Source of the DNA: Poriferisodalis sp965215815 | GTDB taxonomy: Bacteria; Actinomycetota; Acidimicrobiia; Acidimicrobiales; Poriferisodalaceae | Direction of reading: 5' to 3' | Length of the DNA stretch: 64,000 bases | Assembly (NCBI RefSeq): GCF_965215815.1 | Contig: NZ_CBDCEO010000012.1 | Location: 868,001-932,000, forward strand | Shown: positions 33,504 to 42,024 of the stretch, in pieces | Layout of the letters: each line of letters begins with the position of its first letter | Numbering within the stretch: position 1 is the first letter of the stretch | Notes under the pieces: model-generated | What the model saw: only the letters and a program-made list of their open reading frames with translations | What the model was told of the DNA's origin: nothing | Database searches by the model: none | Program-made: the position numbers and the translations under genes

Positions 33504-34205
33504 TCAGTCCCCTGGCAGTCCATGGGGTTGCTCGTCTGCGGGGTCCGGCCACAGCAACGGCGACCAGTCGATGAGGATCCCGTCGACGTGGAAGTCGAAT
33601 ATCGCCACCTCGTGCGGGTCGTCCACGCCGAGGTCAACCAGCACCCCCACCACAGCGTTCAGCGCCGTGTCGTCCCTGTCGAGATACACCCGCACAGCGC
33701 ACCCCACGGGCAGGGAATACCCCAGCTCGCCTACCCAACCGGAGGGCGTCGGCGTCCCAAAGCCCACAAACGAACCCGGTGTCTCATCCTTGCGAAAGCA
33801 CAGCACCTCGCCGTCGCCGTCACAGCACAACAATTGCCACTGAGCCCCACCCAGAACGATGCGCTCCCGCGCGGAATCCGCGACATCGCTGCTCAGGTGC
33901 GAGACCTCAAGATCGTCGATGCCGCGGCCGATGCGCATGCTGCGAAACGCGGACCACCGGCGAAGCTCGTCGAGAACCCCAAGCCGCGGCCACGGCTCGG
34001 ACCCCACATCGCCAGTCGCGCGCAACGGCGCCACATCGCTCACCGCCCTCACCTCCAAGCACAGCGGACAATGAACGCACCCGCCACAGGACGCCTCTGC
34101 GACGGCTCGGGGACTCGCCGGCCCCGCCAACGCCTGCCGATAACAGAGCCCAAAGACCAAACTGGCTTCGCACCCGACGCACCGCCGCTCGAGCCGCTCC
34201 GTCAC
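33504..34205 (-). CDS. Hypothetical protein with N-terminal Cys clusters, 233 aa
   Basis: The N terminus has CVGCEAS, CYRQ and CGGCVHCPLC within the first 50 residues, probably a zinc- or Fe-S-binding module. Later segments are ordinary globular sequence, with WQLLCCDGDGEVLCF and YSLPVGCAVRVYLDRDD, then an acidic end. No family recognised. It is downstream of the exonuclease gene on the same strand (69-bp gap), so the two may be co-transcribed. Confidence 0.55.
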   Translation of the reverse strand: MTERLERRCVGCEASLVFGLCYRQALAGPASPRAVAEASCGGCVHCPLCLEVRAVSDVAPLRATGDVGSEPWPRLGVLDELRRWSAFRSMRIGRGIDDLEVSHLSSDVADSARERIVLGGAQWQLLCCDGDGEVLCFRKDETPGSFVGFGTPTPSGWVGELGYSLPVGCAVRVYLDRDDTALNAVVGVLVDLGVDDPHEVAIFDFHVDGILIDWSPLLWPDPADEQPHGLPGD

Positions 34206-34274
34206 GACCCCAGAAAACGTCCCTGGCAGAAACGCAGTCGCGGTGCGGCCGGGCCAAGCCGGGGTCGGGCGGAA

Positions 34275-34847
34275 TCAGAGTCCGCTGTGGGCTGCGCGGG
34301 CTCGCAGTGCGGCGTGGGCTCGCTGCCAGGCCGCGAGCACCACGGCGCCATTGCGGGCGTCGTGGAGGCCTCGGTGCTGCGTGCCGGTGAATTCCTCGCC
34401 GATCATGACGCAGGCATCGGCAAGGCTGCATCGGTCGATACCGCGCCAACGTGTGAACCCCTTGCGGATGTTGACGTGTCGCGACACGAACCAATCGGGC
34501 AGTGTCACGCCGTGAACCTCGGCGTCCCACGCGAGCTGCTGTCGGTCATAGATGCCCCACGAGCACAGCCAGTGGTCGCCTGGGCCCGCCCACCCAACGA
34601 AGCTCTCAACCACCTCAGCGAAGCTGCGTGCAGCGTCGACCTCGGTCTGGGTGATGCCGGTCAGCTGGGTGCAGAACTCGCTGAGCTCGGGGTGCCGCAC
34701 CGGCCGGACGGTCTGGGAGAACTGGCATTGCTCCACTAGGTCATCGTCGAGCTGCACCGCGCCGATCTCGATGATCTCCCGCTCGTTGTTGGGAAAACGC
34801 AAGTCATCCCAGCATGTCGCCTCGACATCGACCACGACGTAGGCCAT
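34275..34847 (-). CDS. DEDD-family 3'-5' exonuclease (ERI1/KapD-like)
   Basis: 190 residues with the RNase T/ERI1 motifs: Exo I VVVDVEATCWDD with EIIEIGAV, Exo II CSWGIYDRQQL preceded by TGITQTEVDAARSF, and Exo III in HRGLHDARNGAVVL, where H and D complete the DEDDh set. Enzymes of this kind trim RNA or DNA 3' ends; KapD-like members occur in many bacteria. The ATG at 34847 gives the normal MAYVVVDVEAT opening. On the island it may be a stand-alone nuclease or housekeeping cargo. Confidence 0.85.
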   Translation of the reverse strand: MAYVVVDVEATCWDDLRFPNNEREIIEIGAVQLDDDLVEQCQFSQTVRPVRHPELSEFCTQLTGITQTEVDAARSFAEVVESFVGWAGPGDHWLCSWGIYDRQQLAWDAEVHGVTLPDWFVSRHVNIRKGFTRWRGIDRCSLADACVMIGEEFTGTQHRGLHDARNGAVVLAAWQRAHAALRARAAHSGL

Positions 34848-34890
34848 GCCCCGAGCTTATGGACGCGGCCCACCACGGTCGGTCGGCGGC

Positions 34891-35163
34891 CTACAGCACG
34901 ATCGCGTCGCTCAGCATGTCGCTGTGACGCTCGGTGAGCCCGCCTGCTGAGACCACGTCCACGTCGCCGCCGAGGAGCGCTTCCAAGTCGAGCTGGAGGC
35001 CTGCCATATCAAACAGGCTCGCTCGGGTCGCAAACGCGACCAGGAAGTCGTAGTCGCTGTTGTCGGTGTCCTCGCCGCGGGCCACCGACCCGATCAACGC
35101 GATCGAGGTCGCCTTGCGGTCCTTCGCGACGCGGCGGATCGCTGCGCGATGGGTGACCAGCAC
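34891..35163 (-). CDS. Stand-alone MNT-type nucleotidyltransferase
   Basis: About 90 residues: SIALIGSVARGEDTDNSDYDFLVAF is the complete MNT signature (GSxxRG then DxD), followed by SLFDMAGLQLDLEALLGGDVDVVS. This is the size and sequence of MntA antitoxins, which AMPylate a HEPN toxin, but no HEPN gene is adjacent: upstream is the divergent AbiE-type pair and downstream the exonuclease. The GTG at 35163 has a GGAAG-like ribosome site; the frame is open far upstream into the opposite-strand genes and that part is not real. It may be an orphan antitoxin. Confidence 0.72.
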   Translation of the reverse strand: MLVTHRAAIRRVAKDRKATSIALIGSVARGEDTDNSDYDFLVAFATRASLFDMAGLQLDLEALLGGDVDVVSAGGLTERHSDMLSDAIVL

Positions 35164-35393
35164 CGCTTCCTGCCGGCTCCCAGGTGCAATGGGGGTGTCG
35201 GTTGTCGTTCGCGTATCACGTTGGGCCTGTTGGCGGGCCAAGACTCCAGCATCACACGCCGCCAACCCAACAGCGAAGAGATTTGTTGGTTTCCGAATCC
35301 ACGCGCCCCAAGCCGGCACCGCGACTCGTGCTGGCCAAGCGGCTGGAATCGTCGGTGAGCTGCGCCCTGTCAGGTTTCTACACTTGAGCGGGA

Positions 35394-35705
35394 ATGGCAG
35401 CGACTCGCTTTTCCCGACCTGTCGAGATCCCCGACGATCTCGCCGACCGCACCGTCGCGCCCCTGCGCGGCCGAGTGAAACTGCCCAACCGCATCGCATG
35501 GAGCGGCCAAGGCCACTTCGATCTCGACGACCGCCGAGACCGCATGTACGTGTACCAGCTGGTGATGACCGAAGCCACACCCGACGACATGCGCCGCTAC
35601 ATCGACGTCGATCATCTCCTCGAGATGTGGCCCGGCATGTGGCTCTCGCCTCACGTCCGCGAGACTTGGGACCGCTGGCTGCGCGACCGCGACCTGATCG
35701 CATAA
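35394..35705 (+). CDS. Putative antitoxin of AbiEii-type toxin
   Basis: 103 residues. The core VKLPNRIAWSGQGHFDLDDRRDRMYVY ... (only positions 25-55 are that conserved) recurs as the N-terminal domain of the fusion at 26981-28027. It sits four bases before the nucleotidyltransferase toxin, same strand, which is the usual place of the antitoxin; it is not of the AbiEi/HTH type. The ATG at 35394 follows GAGCGGGA. Role inferred from position. Confidence 0.68.
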   Translation: MAATRFSRPVEIPDDLADRTVAPLRGRVKLPNRIAWSGQGHFDLDDRRDRMYVYQLVMTEATPDDMRRYIDVDHLLEMWPGMWLSPHVRETWDRWLRDRDLIA

Positions 35706-35709
35706 CGCT

Positions 35710-36348
35710 GTGCTCACACCGCTGCAGCTGCGCGTGTGTCGCATCGTCGCGGACTTGCCCGAAGCCGACATGGTGGCCCTCGCCGGCGGCGGCGCGCTCA
35801 TCTTGCACGGCATCGTCGACCGCGCGACCACCGACTTGGACTACTTCTCCCCCGTCGTCGTCGACGTCCGCATATTCGCCGAAGCCGCCCAAAGGGCCCT
35901 CCTAGGCGAAGGTCTGCGCGTCGACACGGCACGGTCGAGCGCGGACTTCGTGCGTCTCGAGGTGACCGACGGCGACGACGAGATGTCGATCGATGTCGGG
36001 ATCTCGTCGCGAGCCTTCACACCGGTGACGACCCCGCACGGCCGCGTCCTCGCGGCCGAAGATCTCGCAGGCGACAAGTTGCTGGCCCTGTTCGGCCGCG
36101 CCGAGCCACGCGACTTCCTCGACGTCCGCGCCCTGACCGCTCGCTTCGACCTCAACGAGCTCTACGAGCTTGCGGCGGACAAGGACCCAGGGTTCAGCCT
36201 CGAACACTTGCGCGACGCCGTCGGGGTGTTCGACCGTCATCCACGCCAGACGTTCCCGATCCCTGACTCGCAGTACGAACAGCTACGAGACTGGGTCCGC
36301 CAATGGCACCACGAACTGCCCCCATCGACATCCACACCGCCACGATGA
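35710..36348 (+). CDS. AbiEii/AbiGii-type nucleotidyltransferase toxin
   Basis: 212 residues. MVALAGGGALILHGIVDRATTDLDYFS is the GG(S/A)...DxD nucleotide-binding and metal motif of AbiEii-like toxins; LAGDKLLALFGRAEPRDFLDVRAL gives the following K and RD(F/Y)xD motif. Known relatives attack tRNA or abort phage growth. Starts at the GTG at 35710, four bases after the antitoxin stop. Intact by all visible motifs. Confidence 0.82.
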   Translation: MLTPLQLRVCRIVADLPEADMVALAGGGALILHGIVDRATTDLDYFSPVVVDVRIFAEAAQRALLGEGLRVDTARSSADFVRLEVTDGDDEMSIDVGISSRAFTPVTTPHGRVLAAEDLAGDKLLALFGRAEPRDFLDVRALTARFDLNELYELAADKDPGFSLEHLRDAVGVFDRHPRQTFPIPDSQYEQLRDWVRQWHHELPPSTSTPPR

Positions 36349-36394
36349 TGCCCCGGTCACACATCTGAGCCGACATGAAGCGGCCGTCGTCGAA

Positions 36395-37255
36395 TCAGCT
36401 CAGATAGCTGACAGCCAGCTCGGGGCTCGTGGTGAGCCAGGCGGTGCTGTTGGGCATCCCGTCAGCGCTGAGCCCGAACACCTCGGTCGTGTCGCTGATT
36501 CGCTCCTGGTTGGTGCGGTGCCAATGGCCGTGCAGCACCAACGCAGGCCCGGTGTGCTCGACGGCCTTCCCGAGCAGTTTTCGTCCGTCGTGGGCTGCCT
36601 GCTGGATGTCCCACGGGACGCCGCTCATGCCGGACTCGAGATTCTGAACCTGCCCAGGGGCGTCATGGGTGAACAGCACATCGAGACTGCCGCCGAACTC
36701 GGCATCGACATTGGCGATGAGCCGCTCGAGGTCTTCTTGGGTGGTGGCCTCCTCGTCCCATCGATACCCGCCTACCGAAGGGTCTCGCCGGTCCGGTGAC
36801 ACCGCTCCGCCGAGTGCCCCGAACCTCCGCCCGCCCCAGCACCAGGTGCTGCCGCGCCACGCCCACCAGATCGACCCGCCCAGATGCAGCGGCCGCCGTG
36901 ATGCCATCGCTGCTTGTGCGGCAGGAGTGAGGGCGTACCGGCCAAGCGCTGGCCATACCTCGTGGTTGCCGTCGACCACGACGATCGGCACACGCGAGTC
37001 GTGGGCTGCCCACATGAACTCCGACTCCAGCGGATTCAGCCGGCTCCAGTGCGAGTCAGCGAGCCAGAAGTCGCCGATCTGCACAATCGCCCCGACGCCA
37101 AGATCGCACGCCAGATCGATCGCATCGGTCAGATTCTGCGTGTCCCCATGCACATCGCCGACCACCAGCATCTCGGACACCGCATCGGCGCAAAGCTCTG
37201 AAGCCTCGTCCCAAACCCGCTCAGTGATGAACTCAAACGGCTCCCACCTGCGCAT
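36395..37255 (-). CDS. Metallophosphoesterase, partner of PP2C
   Basis: 286-residue calcineurin-like phosphoesterase. Motifs in order: VVGDVHGDTQNL (D-x-H), IVQIGDFW (GD), VDGNHEVW (GNHE), FTHDAP and LHGHWHR (GHxH), so both metal sites are complete. It opens MRRWEPFEFITERVW. The ATG at 37255 is separated from the PP2C stop by one base (TGAGATG), so the genes are coupled: a Ser/Thr phosphatase plus a second phosphatase or nucleotidase. A damaged copy of the pair lies just upstream at 38271-39063. Confidence 0.85.
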   Translation of the reverse strand: MRRWEPFEFITERVWDEASELCADAVSEMLVVGDVHGDTQNLTDAIDLACDLGVGAIVQIGDFWLADSHWSRLNPLESEFMWAAHDSRVPIVVVDGNHEVWPALGRYALTPAAQAAMASRRPLHLGGSIWWAWRGSTWCWGGRRFGALGGAVSPDRRDPSVGGYRWDEEATTQEDLERLIANVDAEFGGSLDVLFTHDAPGQVQNLESGMSGVPWDIQQAAHDGRKLLGKAVEHTGPALVLHGHWHRTNQERISDTTEVFGLSADGMPNSTAWLTTSPELAVSYLS

Positions 37256-37256
37256 C

Positions 37257-38090
37257 TCAAGACTCCCCCGCCGGGGGAACACCCGAAGTCGCGACAAGGC
37301 CATCGCCAATGCGGACCACGGCGATCGTCGTGTTATCGACCAAACCCACATCGCGTGCGGTGCACATCAGCGTGTCCACGACATCACCAGCAGAACCCCG
37401 CCGATCGGCTGGCAACGCGAAGCCGAGGCTGAGGTCATCACGATCATCGCCGAACCAGCCCCGATCATGGGCCACCAGAATCGGGTCGAACAGACCATCG
37501 GTCGCCAACACGACCAGCAGACCCTGTTCACCGATCCACTGGGCGATGCGCGCCGCTGGAACATCGTCGCTGAGATTCTCCAAGTGCCCAGGCGGCAACT
37601 CATAGCTGTCGCCACGGCTCGCGCGGAACATGCCAACGCCTCGGCTGACAAAGCCCATCGGCCCGCCATGAGGCGTGCTGTGCCAACCCGCCCCGCCCCC
37701 AATCGGCACCAAGAAAGCCATCGAGTCACCCACCCACGACACCAACAAACCGCCCTCAGGGGTCCACGCCGCTACGACCAACGTCGTCAACGCAATCACC
37801 GACGACAGACCCTCGTCGGGACTGCGCATCTCAGGATGCAACGCCCACGCCGCCGCATTTGCCGCGTCGAACGCCCTGACCATCTCAACGGAATCGGCGA
37901 TCCGGCCCGGCAGTGCATCCACAGCCGCCTGCGCAGCCTCATCCCCGAACGGATGACCACCCAGCCCGTCCGCCACCGCCACCACCCAAGACCCATCAGT
38001 ACTCACAACTTCGCGGACGCGATCCTCCTGCCGATCCCGAGGACCAACCTCAGCACGCGTCGCGATGTCCACATGACTGCTCGAGAACAT
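37257..38090 (-). CDS. PP2C-family Ser/Thr protein phosphatase
   Basis: 277 residues. Metal-binding motifs are present: ATRAEVGPRDRQEDRV, VVAVADGLGGHPFGDEAA, SWVGDSMAF and ATDGLFDPILV, with a final DNTTIAVVRI. Such phosphatases reverse Hanks-type kinase signalling; no kinase is seen in the window. The ATG at 38090 (MFSSSHVDIATR) is chosen because PP2C similarity begins there. It is the first gene of the pair with the metallophosphoesterase. Confidence 0.87.
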   Translation of the reverse strand: MFSSSHVDIATRAEVGPRDRQEDRVREVVSTDGSWVVAVADGLGGHPFGDEAAQAAVDALPGRIADSVEMVRAFDAANAAAWALHPEMRSPDEGLSSVIALTTLVVAAWTPEGGLLVSWVGDSMAFLVPIGGGAGWHSTPHGGPMGFVSRGVGMFRASRGDSYELPPGHLENLSDDVPAARIAQWIGEQGLLVVLATDGLFDPILVAHDRGWFGDDRDDLSLGFALPADRRGSAGDVVDTLMCTARDVGLVDNTTIAVVRIGDGLVATSGVPPAGES

Positions 38091-38270
38091 GGCCCGCTTC
38101 CGTTCAGACTTGCCCAACCGACCGTACCGAGAAGATGTCACTACGACCGCATGGTTTTGGAGTCGACGGATCAACATGGCACACCACGGACCGTGCAAGA
38201 CGCACCTATGACCGGCAATCACAGTAGATCGGCCGCGGCGAACGAAGCGCCAGCCGACTCGGAGCTGGCA

Positions 38271-38846
38271 TCAGCGGAAACCGTGCACCCGGTAGTCATC
38301 TAGGTCAACAGGTCGGAACCACACGTTGTGTCGTGCGCACGCGGGCGGCGCTGCCAATTTCACGTGATCGTTCCAAGGAGTCGCCGGGAACCGCGGCTGT
38401 GCGAGAGTCACCGGGCGGCGCGCACGGTACGAGCCGACCCATTCCGGGGCCGGCACATCGTCGCGATCGCAGAGTGCGTCGACCACCGCGGCGATCCGGG
38501 GGAGGTCAAAGCGCCGGGCGCTGAACCGATGCAACCAACGAACCGGTCGGCGCGCATCGGCGATCATCTCGAGGCGACGCGAACCCTCAGACGCCGCCCA
38601 GTCCTTGCAGAACTGGCGGATGTCGACGAGCCGGCCGCGGCCATCGTGATCAGCGATGAGCGCGCAGAGGTCAAGGGCGCGCAGCACCCGTACGTCGATA
38701 GCTAGACCGACCGCATCGGAGAGGTTCTTAGTGTCGCCGTGCACGTCGCCGACGATCAACAGATCAGCTACAGCGTCGTCAGCGAGTACACCAGTGTCGT
38801 CCCACACTCGCTCGGTCGTGAACTCAAAGGGCTCCCGGCGGACCAT
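38271..38846 (-). CDS. Chimera: metallophosphoesterase N terminus fused to antitoxin-like protein
   Basis: 191 residues. The first 50 (REPFEFTTERVWDD, LLIVGDVHGDTKNLSDAVGLA) copy the start of the phosphoesterase at 37255; then the sequence switches at RVLRALDLCALIADHDGRGRL to a protein whose other copies are at 43579-44040 and 53296-53757, ending in DDYRVHGFR. The phosphoesterase keeps only its first metal motif and cannot be active. The antitoxin half is complete but has no toxin gene after it. The start follows the PP2C remnant with the same TGAGATG junction as the intact pair, so this is a recombined duplicate. Confidence 0.75.
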   Translation of the reverse strand: MVRREPFEFTTERVWDDTGVLADDAVADLLIVGDVHGDTKNLSDAVGLAIDVRVLRALDLCALIADHDGRGRLVDIRQFCKDWAASEGSRRLEMIADARRPVRWLHRFSARRFDLPRIAAVVDALCDRDDVPAPEWVGSYRARRPVTLAQPRFPATPWNDHVKLAAPPACARHNVWFRPVDLDDYRVHGFR

Positions 38847-38847
38847 C

Positions 38848-39063
38848 TCAACCCTCCCCCGCTATCGCGGCATAAGTGCATGGGTTATGGCTACGGCTGA
38901 CATGAGCAACGGCGATCGTGGCGTAGTCAACCAACCCAACACACCGGGCGGTATTCATCAGCGTGTCGGCCGCAGCTGCTGTGAGATCTTCCTGCTCTCG
39001 AGGACCGACGTCAGCGCGCCTCGCGATGTCTGTTGCAATGCTTGTTTCGGGATTCATGGACAT
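38848..39063 (-). pseudogene. Internally deleted PP2C phosphatase copy
   Basis: Only the two ends of a PP2C remain in one frame: IATDIARRADVGPREQED, matching the N terminus of the gene at 38090, is joined directly to ADTLMNTARCVGLVDYATIAVAHV, matching its C terminus (VDTLMCTARDVGLVDNTTIAVVRI). About 190 residues, including the metal-binding core, are missing. The stop and the next start keep the parental TGAGATG spacing. Clearly a remnant of a duplicated PP2C-phosphoesterase operon. Confidence 0.8.
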
Positions 39064-39487
39064 GGCCACGCTCGGGTCGGGGACGCCGTTACGACCGCAG
39101 CGAAGGGTTTGGTCCCACAGAGCTTCGATTTGCACCGTCGGCCTCGCTCTATGGAGCGGAACGGTCCCATCCAGCTCCTGCCGTCGCTTTGGTGTCATGG
39201 CCACCTCGATTGCGAAATGGCCTGCCGGACGCCGGAGTCAGACCTCGCGACCACATTCCCGCCTCGCAGGTTCCGAGCGGTGCTCGTACTCCTCGTCGGA
39301 GCGCTGCTGGCCCAGCCTGAGCTGGCGGCAGCGCGAGTCCGCCACCCGCTGAGCCCTGCGAAGAGTCGGCGCGGACGCCAGTCACCGTGACTGCGTGCCA
39401 GGGCGATGGTCGGACTCCCCGGGCCTCACCGCTTGTCTCACGACGCAGAACTGGGCTAGCAGTCAGTCCCCGCGCGACGGTCAGGCG
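39064..39487. other. Gap without convincing gene
   Basis: Upstream of the PP2C remnant on the minus strand and downstream of a small HTH gene. Frames are open on both strands but without motifs or ribosome sites. A short dyad, AGTCACCGTGACT, is near 39378-39390. Nothing else of note. Confidence 0.45.
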
Positions 39488-39769
39488 TCATGGGCGTTCG
39501 GGGCCATCGGCGGCTCTGCCGATGCGGCGCACGGTTGACCGCTCGGCGCCCACAGTGTCCGCGATCGTCTTGGGATCCCCGCCGCGCGGCGCTTCGACCA
39601 GCACTTGGCCGATGAACCCCGCTGATTCGAGTTCGCCGGTGTCATGCAGCCGGTCGAATACGTGCATCAGACAGGCGCCGATCATGTCTGGGTGCCACGT
39701 CCCCGAGCGCCGCAGCGGCACCGCTAGCTCGGCGTTTAGCTGGGGACGGTCAGGTGTCCTGCGATTCAT
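39488..39769 (-). CDS. Small HTH protein, 93 aa
   Basis: Starts MNRRTPDRPQLNAEL and ends with a helix-turn-helix of resolvase/Hin type: DPKTIADTVGAERSTVRRIGRA. The middle (MIGACLMHVFDRLHDTG) is helical. Probably a small island regulator. An ATG at 39877 would add 36 non-conserved residues. No operon partner. Confidence 0.5.
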   Translation of the reverse strand: MNRRTPDRPQLNAELAVPLRRSGTWHPDMIGACLMHVFDRLHDTGELESAGFIGQVLVEAPRGGDPKTIADTVGAERSTVRRIGRAADGPERP

Positions 39770-40079
39770 GCGAACGACAGTGCCGCGGCGTTCTGCCCGG
39801 CATGGCGTGCGTTCGTCCGCGGACTCGACAAGTCCGCCCCATATCGCGGCCGACTTGTTGGGTGCGATGCCGTCCATGCTCTGCCGGTCGTACCGGACTC
39901 GAGCGCTGATTGGCGACGATGTGCAGTCGGATGGTGAGTGCTTGCCGTCGCCTCACAACGTGACGCTCGTGACTTGGCGCTGGAGCGACAGGCGGCTCTG
40001 GAGCAGATAGCTCTGGCTAGGCTCACGGCTCGTTCTGCAACCGATCCCTCCCATCGAACAGCGAGGACGCCGGCACGAG
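39770..40079. other. Gap without convincing gene
   Basis: Divergent intergenic region between the small HTH gene and the 308-aa gene. It should carry promoters for both, but I see no clear -35/-10 pair or dyad. Possible 5' extension of the HTH gene to 39877 would occupy part of it. Confidence 0.4.
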
Positions 40080-41006
40080 ATGGACGATCCGAGCCCAAGT
40101 TCGGACCTTGGCGATCTCATCGACAGCATTTCGAGAGACTGGCATGAAGCCGTTTGCGAGGGCGTGCTACCCCAGCACGTGATCCCAGCGGTTGGGATTC
40201 ATGCATACGCGTCCCTTCATGAGATCGATGACCCGCCGGACGCCGCGATCTGCTTTCCGCCTCTGCGAGCCGATGCCGAATTGGCCGATCACTACCGCAG
40301 TGCCCTATCTGCCAGGCTGGTCGCTGCGTGCGCGTCGATCCAAAGTGCTTTGCAGACGATGCGTAACGGCCTTGGCCTCCATAGCGCCATTGCTGCTTGC
40401 CGAAGAGCGAATGAATCGTTGTGGAAGGCCTTCTGGCTGTGCAACCCAGAGTTGGATGGCGCCACACGCATCCATCGCTTGCTGATTCTCATGCGCCACG
40501 AGCTAAACGAAGTTCTGGGAGTCTTCAGTCAAGAGGTCAACTCAGCAGCTGAGATAATCCTGCGGCGCCATGAGCGCGACATCCGACAAGTCACGGGCAA
40601 GGACGACTACCGACCAAGACTCGGCAGGGACGAGTATCTGGGCTACATCGAGTTGCGCGCCGACGACCCCCTAACTCCAAGAATGCCGCCAGTGCCCGAC
40701 GGCGTCGACGGAGGCGCTGTTGTGTGGAGCATCATGAGCAACTTGACCCACCCGAACCTCGTGTTCGATTGGATCATGATGACTCAAGACAACCCCGACG
40801 ATCTCATGGAGCGTCTTCAGCTGGCATCAGTCGGCGGAGCAATGACGGCCGTCGCCAACATCAGCACAATCGTGATGCGACAGGCGCAGATACCAGAGCA
40901 TCCAATTGCGGAGGTCAGCAAGGCCTTTCGGGGACCGATCTTCGCCGCTGGTTTCCACTTGCTCTCGGAATACGAACAGGCCGTCAATCGTGCGGGCCAA
41001 GTCTGA
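40080..41006 (+). CDS. Hypothetical protein, 308 aa, mostly helical
   Basis: No family recognised. Starts MDDPSPSSDLGDLIDSIS. The sequence is acidic and strongly alpha-helical, with HEIDDPPDAAICFPPL, RRANESLWKAFWLCNPELDG, MRHELNEVLGVFSQEV and SIMSNLTHPNLVFDWIMM. The RRANE...H-type pattern (residues about 108-140) is a little like HEPN or AbiV-like families that bind RNA, but not enough to assign. The ATG at 40080 follows CGAGATGG. It stands alone. Confidence 0.6.
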   Translation: MDDPSPSSDLGDLIDSISRDWHEAVCEGVLPQHVIPAVGIHAYASLHEIDDPPDAAICFPPLRADAELADHYRSALSARLVAACASIQSALQTMRNGLGLHSAIAACRRANESLWKAFWLCNPELDGATRIHRLLILMRHELNEVLGVFSQEVNSAAEIILRRHERDIRQVTGKDDYRPRLGRDEYLGYIELRADDPLTPRMPPVPDGVDGGAVVWSIMSNLTHPNLVFDWIMMTQDNPDDLMERLQLASVGGAMTAVANISTIVMRQAQIPEHPIAEVSKAFRGPIFAAGFHLLSEYEQAVNRAGQV

Positions 41007-41125
41007 TTACGCAGAATGGCCACGATCTCCGGAGCTGGCATCCACGGAGATCAGCCGCTGCTGTCCCCGCGTAGTCCCCGCCCGGCAGGTGACTCCGCTG
41101 ATGCCCCGGCCTCGCGCCAGGCTGT

Positions 41126-41263
41126 TTAGGCGATGAATCCGTGCTCGACGGCGAATACAGCAAGCCGTGCGTCGACATCCCGCCGGTCCCCTACTAGCTC
41201 CAGCCGCTTGCTTCGCTCGATTTCACCGGAGCCAAGCCAGCCGTCGATGCCTGCTTCGGGGAC
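41126..41263 (-). pseudogene. C-terminal fragment of an unidentified protein
   Basis: A 45-codon open frame with protein-like sequence, GIDGWLGSGEIERSK ... DRRDVDARLAVFAVEHGFIA, ends in TAA at 41126 but has no start codon and is cut by a stop just upstream. I take it as the tail of a decayed gene. The rest of the 41007-41321 gap shows nothing. Confidence 0.3.
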
Positions 41264-41321
41264 TCATCGGCGTGGCTTCACAGCGCCGCTAACGCATCCG
41301 CAACAGCTGCCGTCACGCGCC

Positions 41322-41507
41322 ATGCCCAGTTTTCTCACCGAACTCACCAAGACTCTCTGGTGGTCCGGAACCACCGCCAGCTTCATCGCTGGCATCGCCT
41401 ATACGCTTGGACGCCCACGAGTCGGCAACATGTGCAGGGCCATCGCTATGTTCTATGTCACACTCGCCACAGCAGTCAGGATCGAACGAGAGAATCCTGG
41501 CCCCTAA
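41322..41507 (+). CDS. Possible small membrane protein, 61 aa
   Basis: MPSFLTELTKTLWWSG, then a hydrophobic stretch TTASFIAGIAYTLG and a second, CRAIAMFYVTLATAV. Two short membrane segments are possible. It overlaps the next frame (41407-42024) by 101 bases in a different phase, so only one of the two starts can be right. Low confidence. Confidence 0.3.
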   Translation: MPSFLTELTKTLWWSGTTASFIAGIAYTLGRPRVGNMCRAIAMFYVTLATAVRIERENPGP

Positions 41508-42024
41508 TCACACACAGGCGCTATTGCCAGAGGTCATCGCGTCGCCGCTGTTGCAGTCGGCTGCGGAATCAGTCGTCGTTAGCCTGCCGCTCATGGACGA
41601 TCTCCGTTTGGTCAAAGTCCGCGACGAGACCACTCCGGTCTCGCTCGGCAGCAAACGCTGGTATGGCGACCCCGACACTTACGATGTCACATTCGAACTG
41701 AATCGATCCGTCGACTCCGACGAACCCGACATTCTCACCACCCTCTGGCAACACGCCATGAGAGCGACAACTGATGCTGCCCCCGACACCACCCTGAAGG
41801 CGCAAGCGAATCGGATCATCCTTGTGGGCACCACCTTCAAAGACGTCGAAGAATGGCAGCTCGACCTACTGAGACGTGTCATAGCAACAGCCAATGAACA
41901 GGCCCGCGTCCGACGAGGAGAAAAAGAACGAGAGCGACAAGCCGAAGAGGCTCGCCAAGAGGCTCGTGGTCTCGAAGCACAGCAAAGCGCTATGCGAATC
42001 AACCAGCTGCTCGCTGACGACTGA
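41407..42024 (+). CDS. Hypothetical protein with C-terminal coiled coil
   Basis: Up to 205 residues. The first 50 are poor in coding character; the segment from LPEVIASPLLQSAAES onward looks real, with SKRWYGDPDTYDVTFELN and a long charged C-terminal helix (RRGEKERERQAEEARQEAR) likely to be coiled coil, ending QQSAMRINQLLADD. The true start may be a later codon such as the ATG at 41593. No family recognised. Confidence 0.45.
   Translation: MDAHESATCAGPSLCSMSHSPQQSGSNERILAPNHTQALLPEVIASPLLQSAAESVVVSLPLMDDLRLVKVRDETTPVSLGSKRWYGDPDTYDVTFELNRSVDSDEPDILTTLWQHAMRATTDAAPDTTLKAQANRIILVGTTFKDVEEWQLDLLRRVIATANEQARVRRGEKERERQAEEARQEARGLEAQQSAMRINQLLADD

Noticed and set aside
34891..35892. 333-residue version of the stand-alone MNT protein
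   Set aside because: The N-terminal 240 residues are antisense to the AbiE-type pair and Arg-rich; only the last 90 residues form the MNT domain.
36669..38303. 544-codon plus-strand frame over the phosphoesterase and PP2C genes
   Set aside because: Antisense to two genes with full catalytic motifs; its translation is Pro/His/Arg-rich without any domain.
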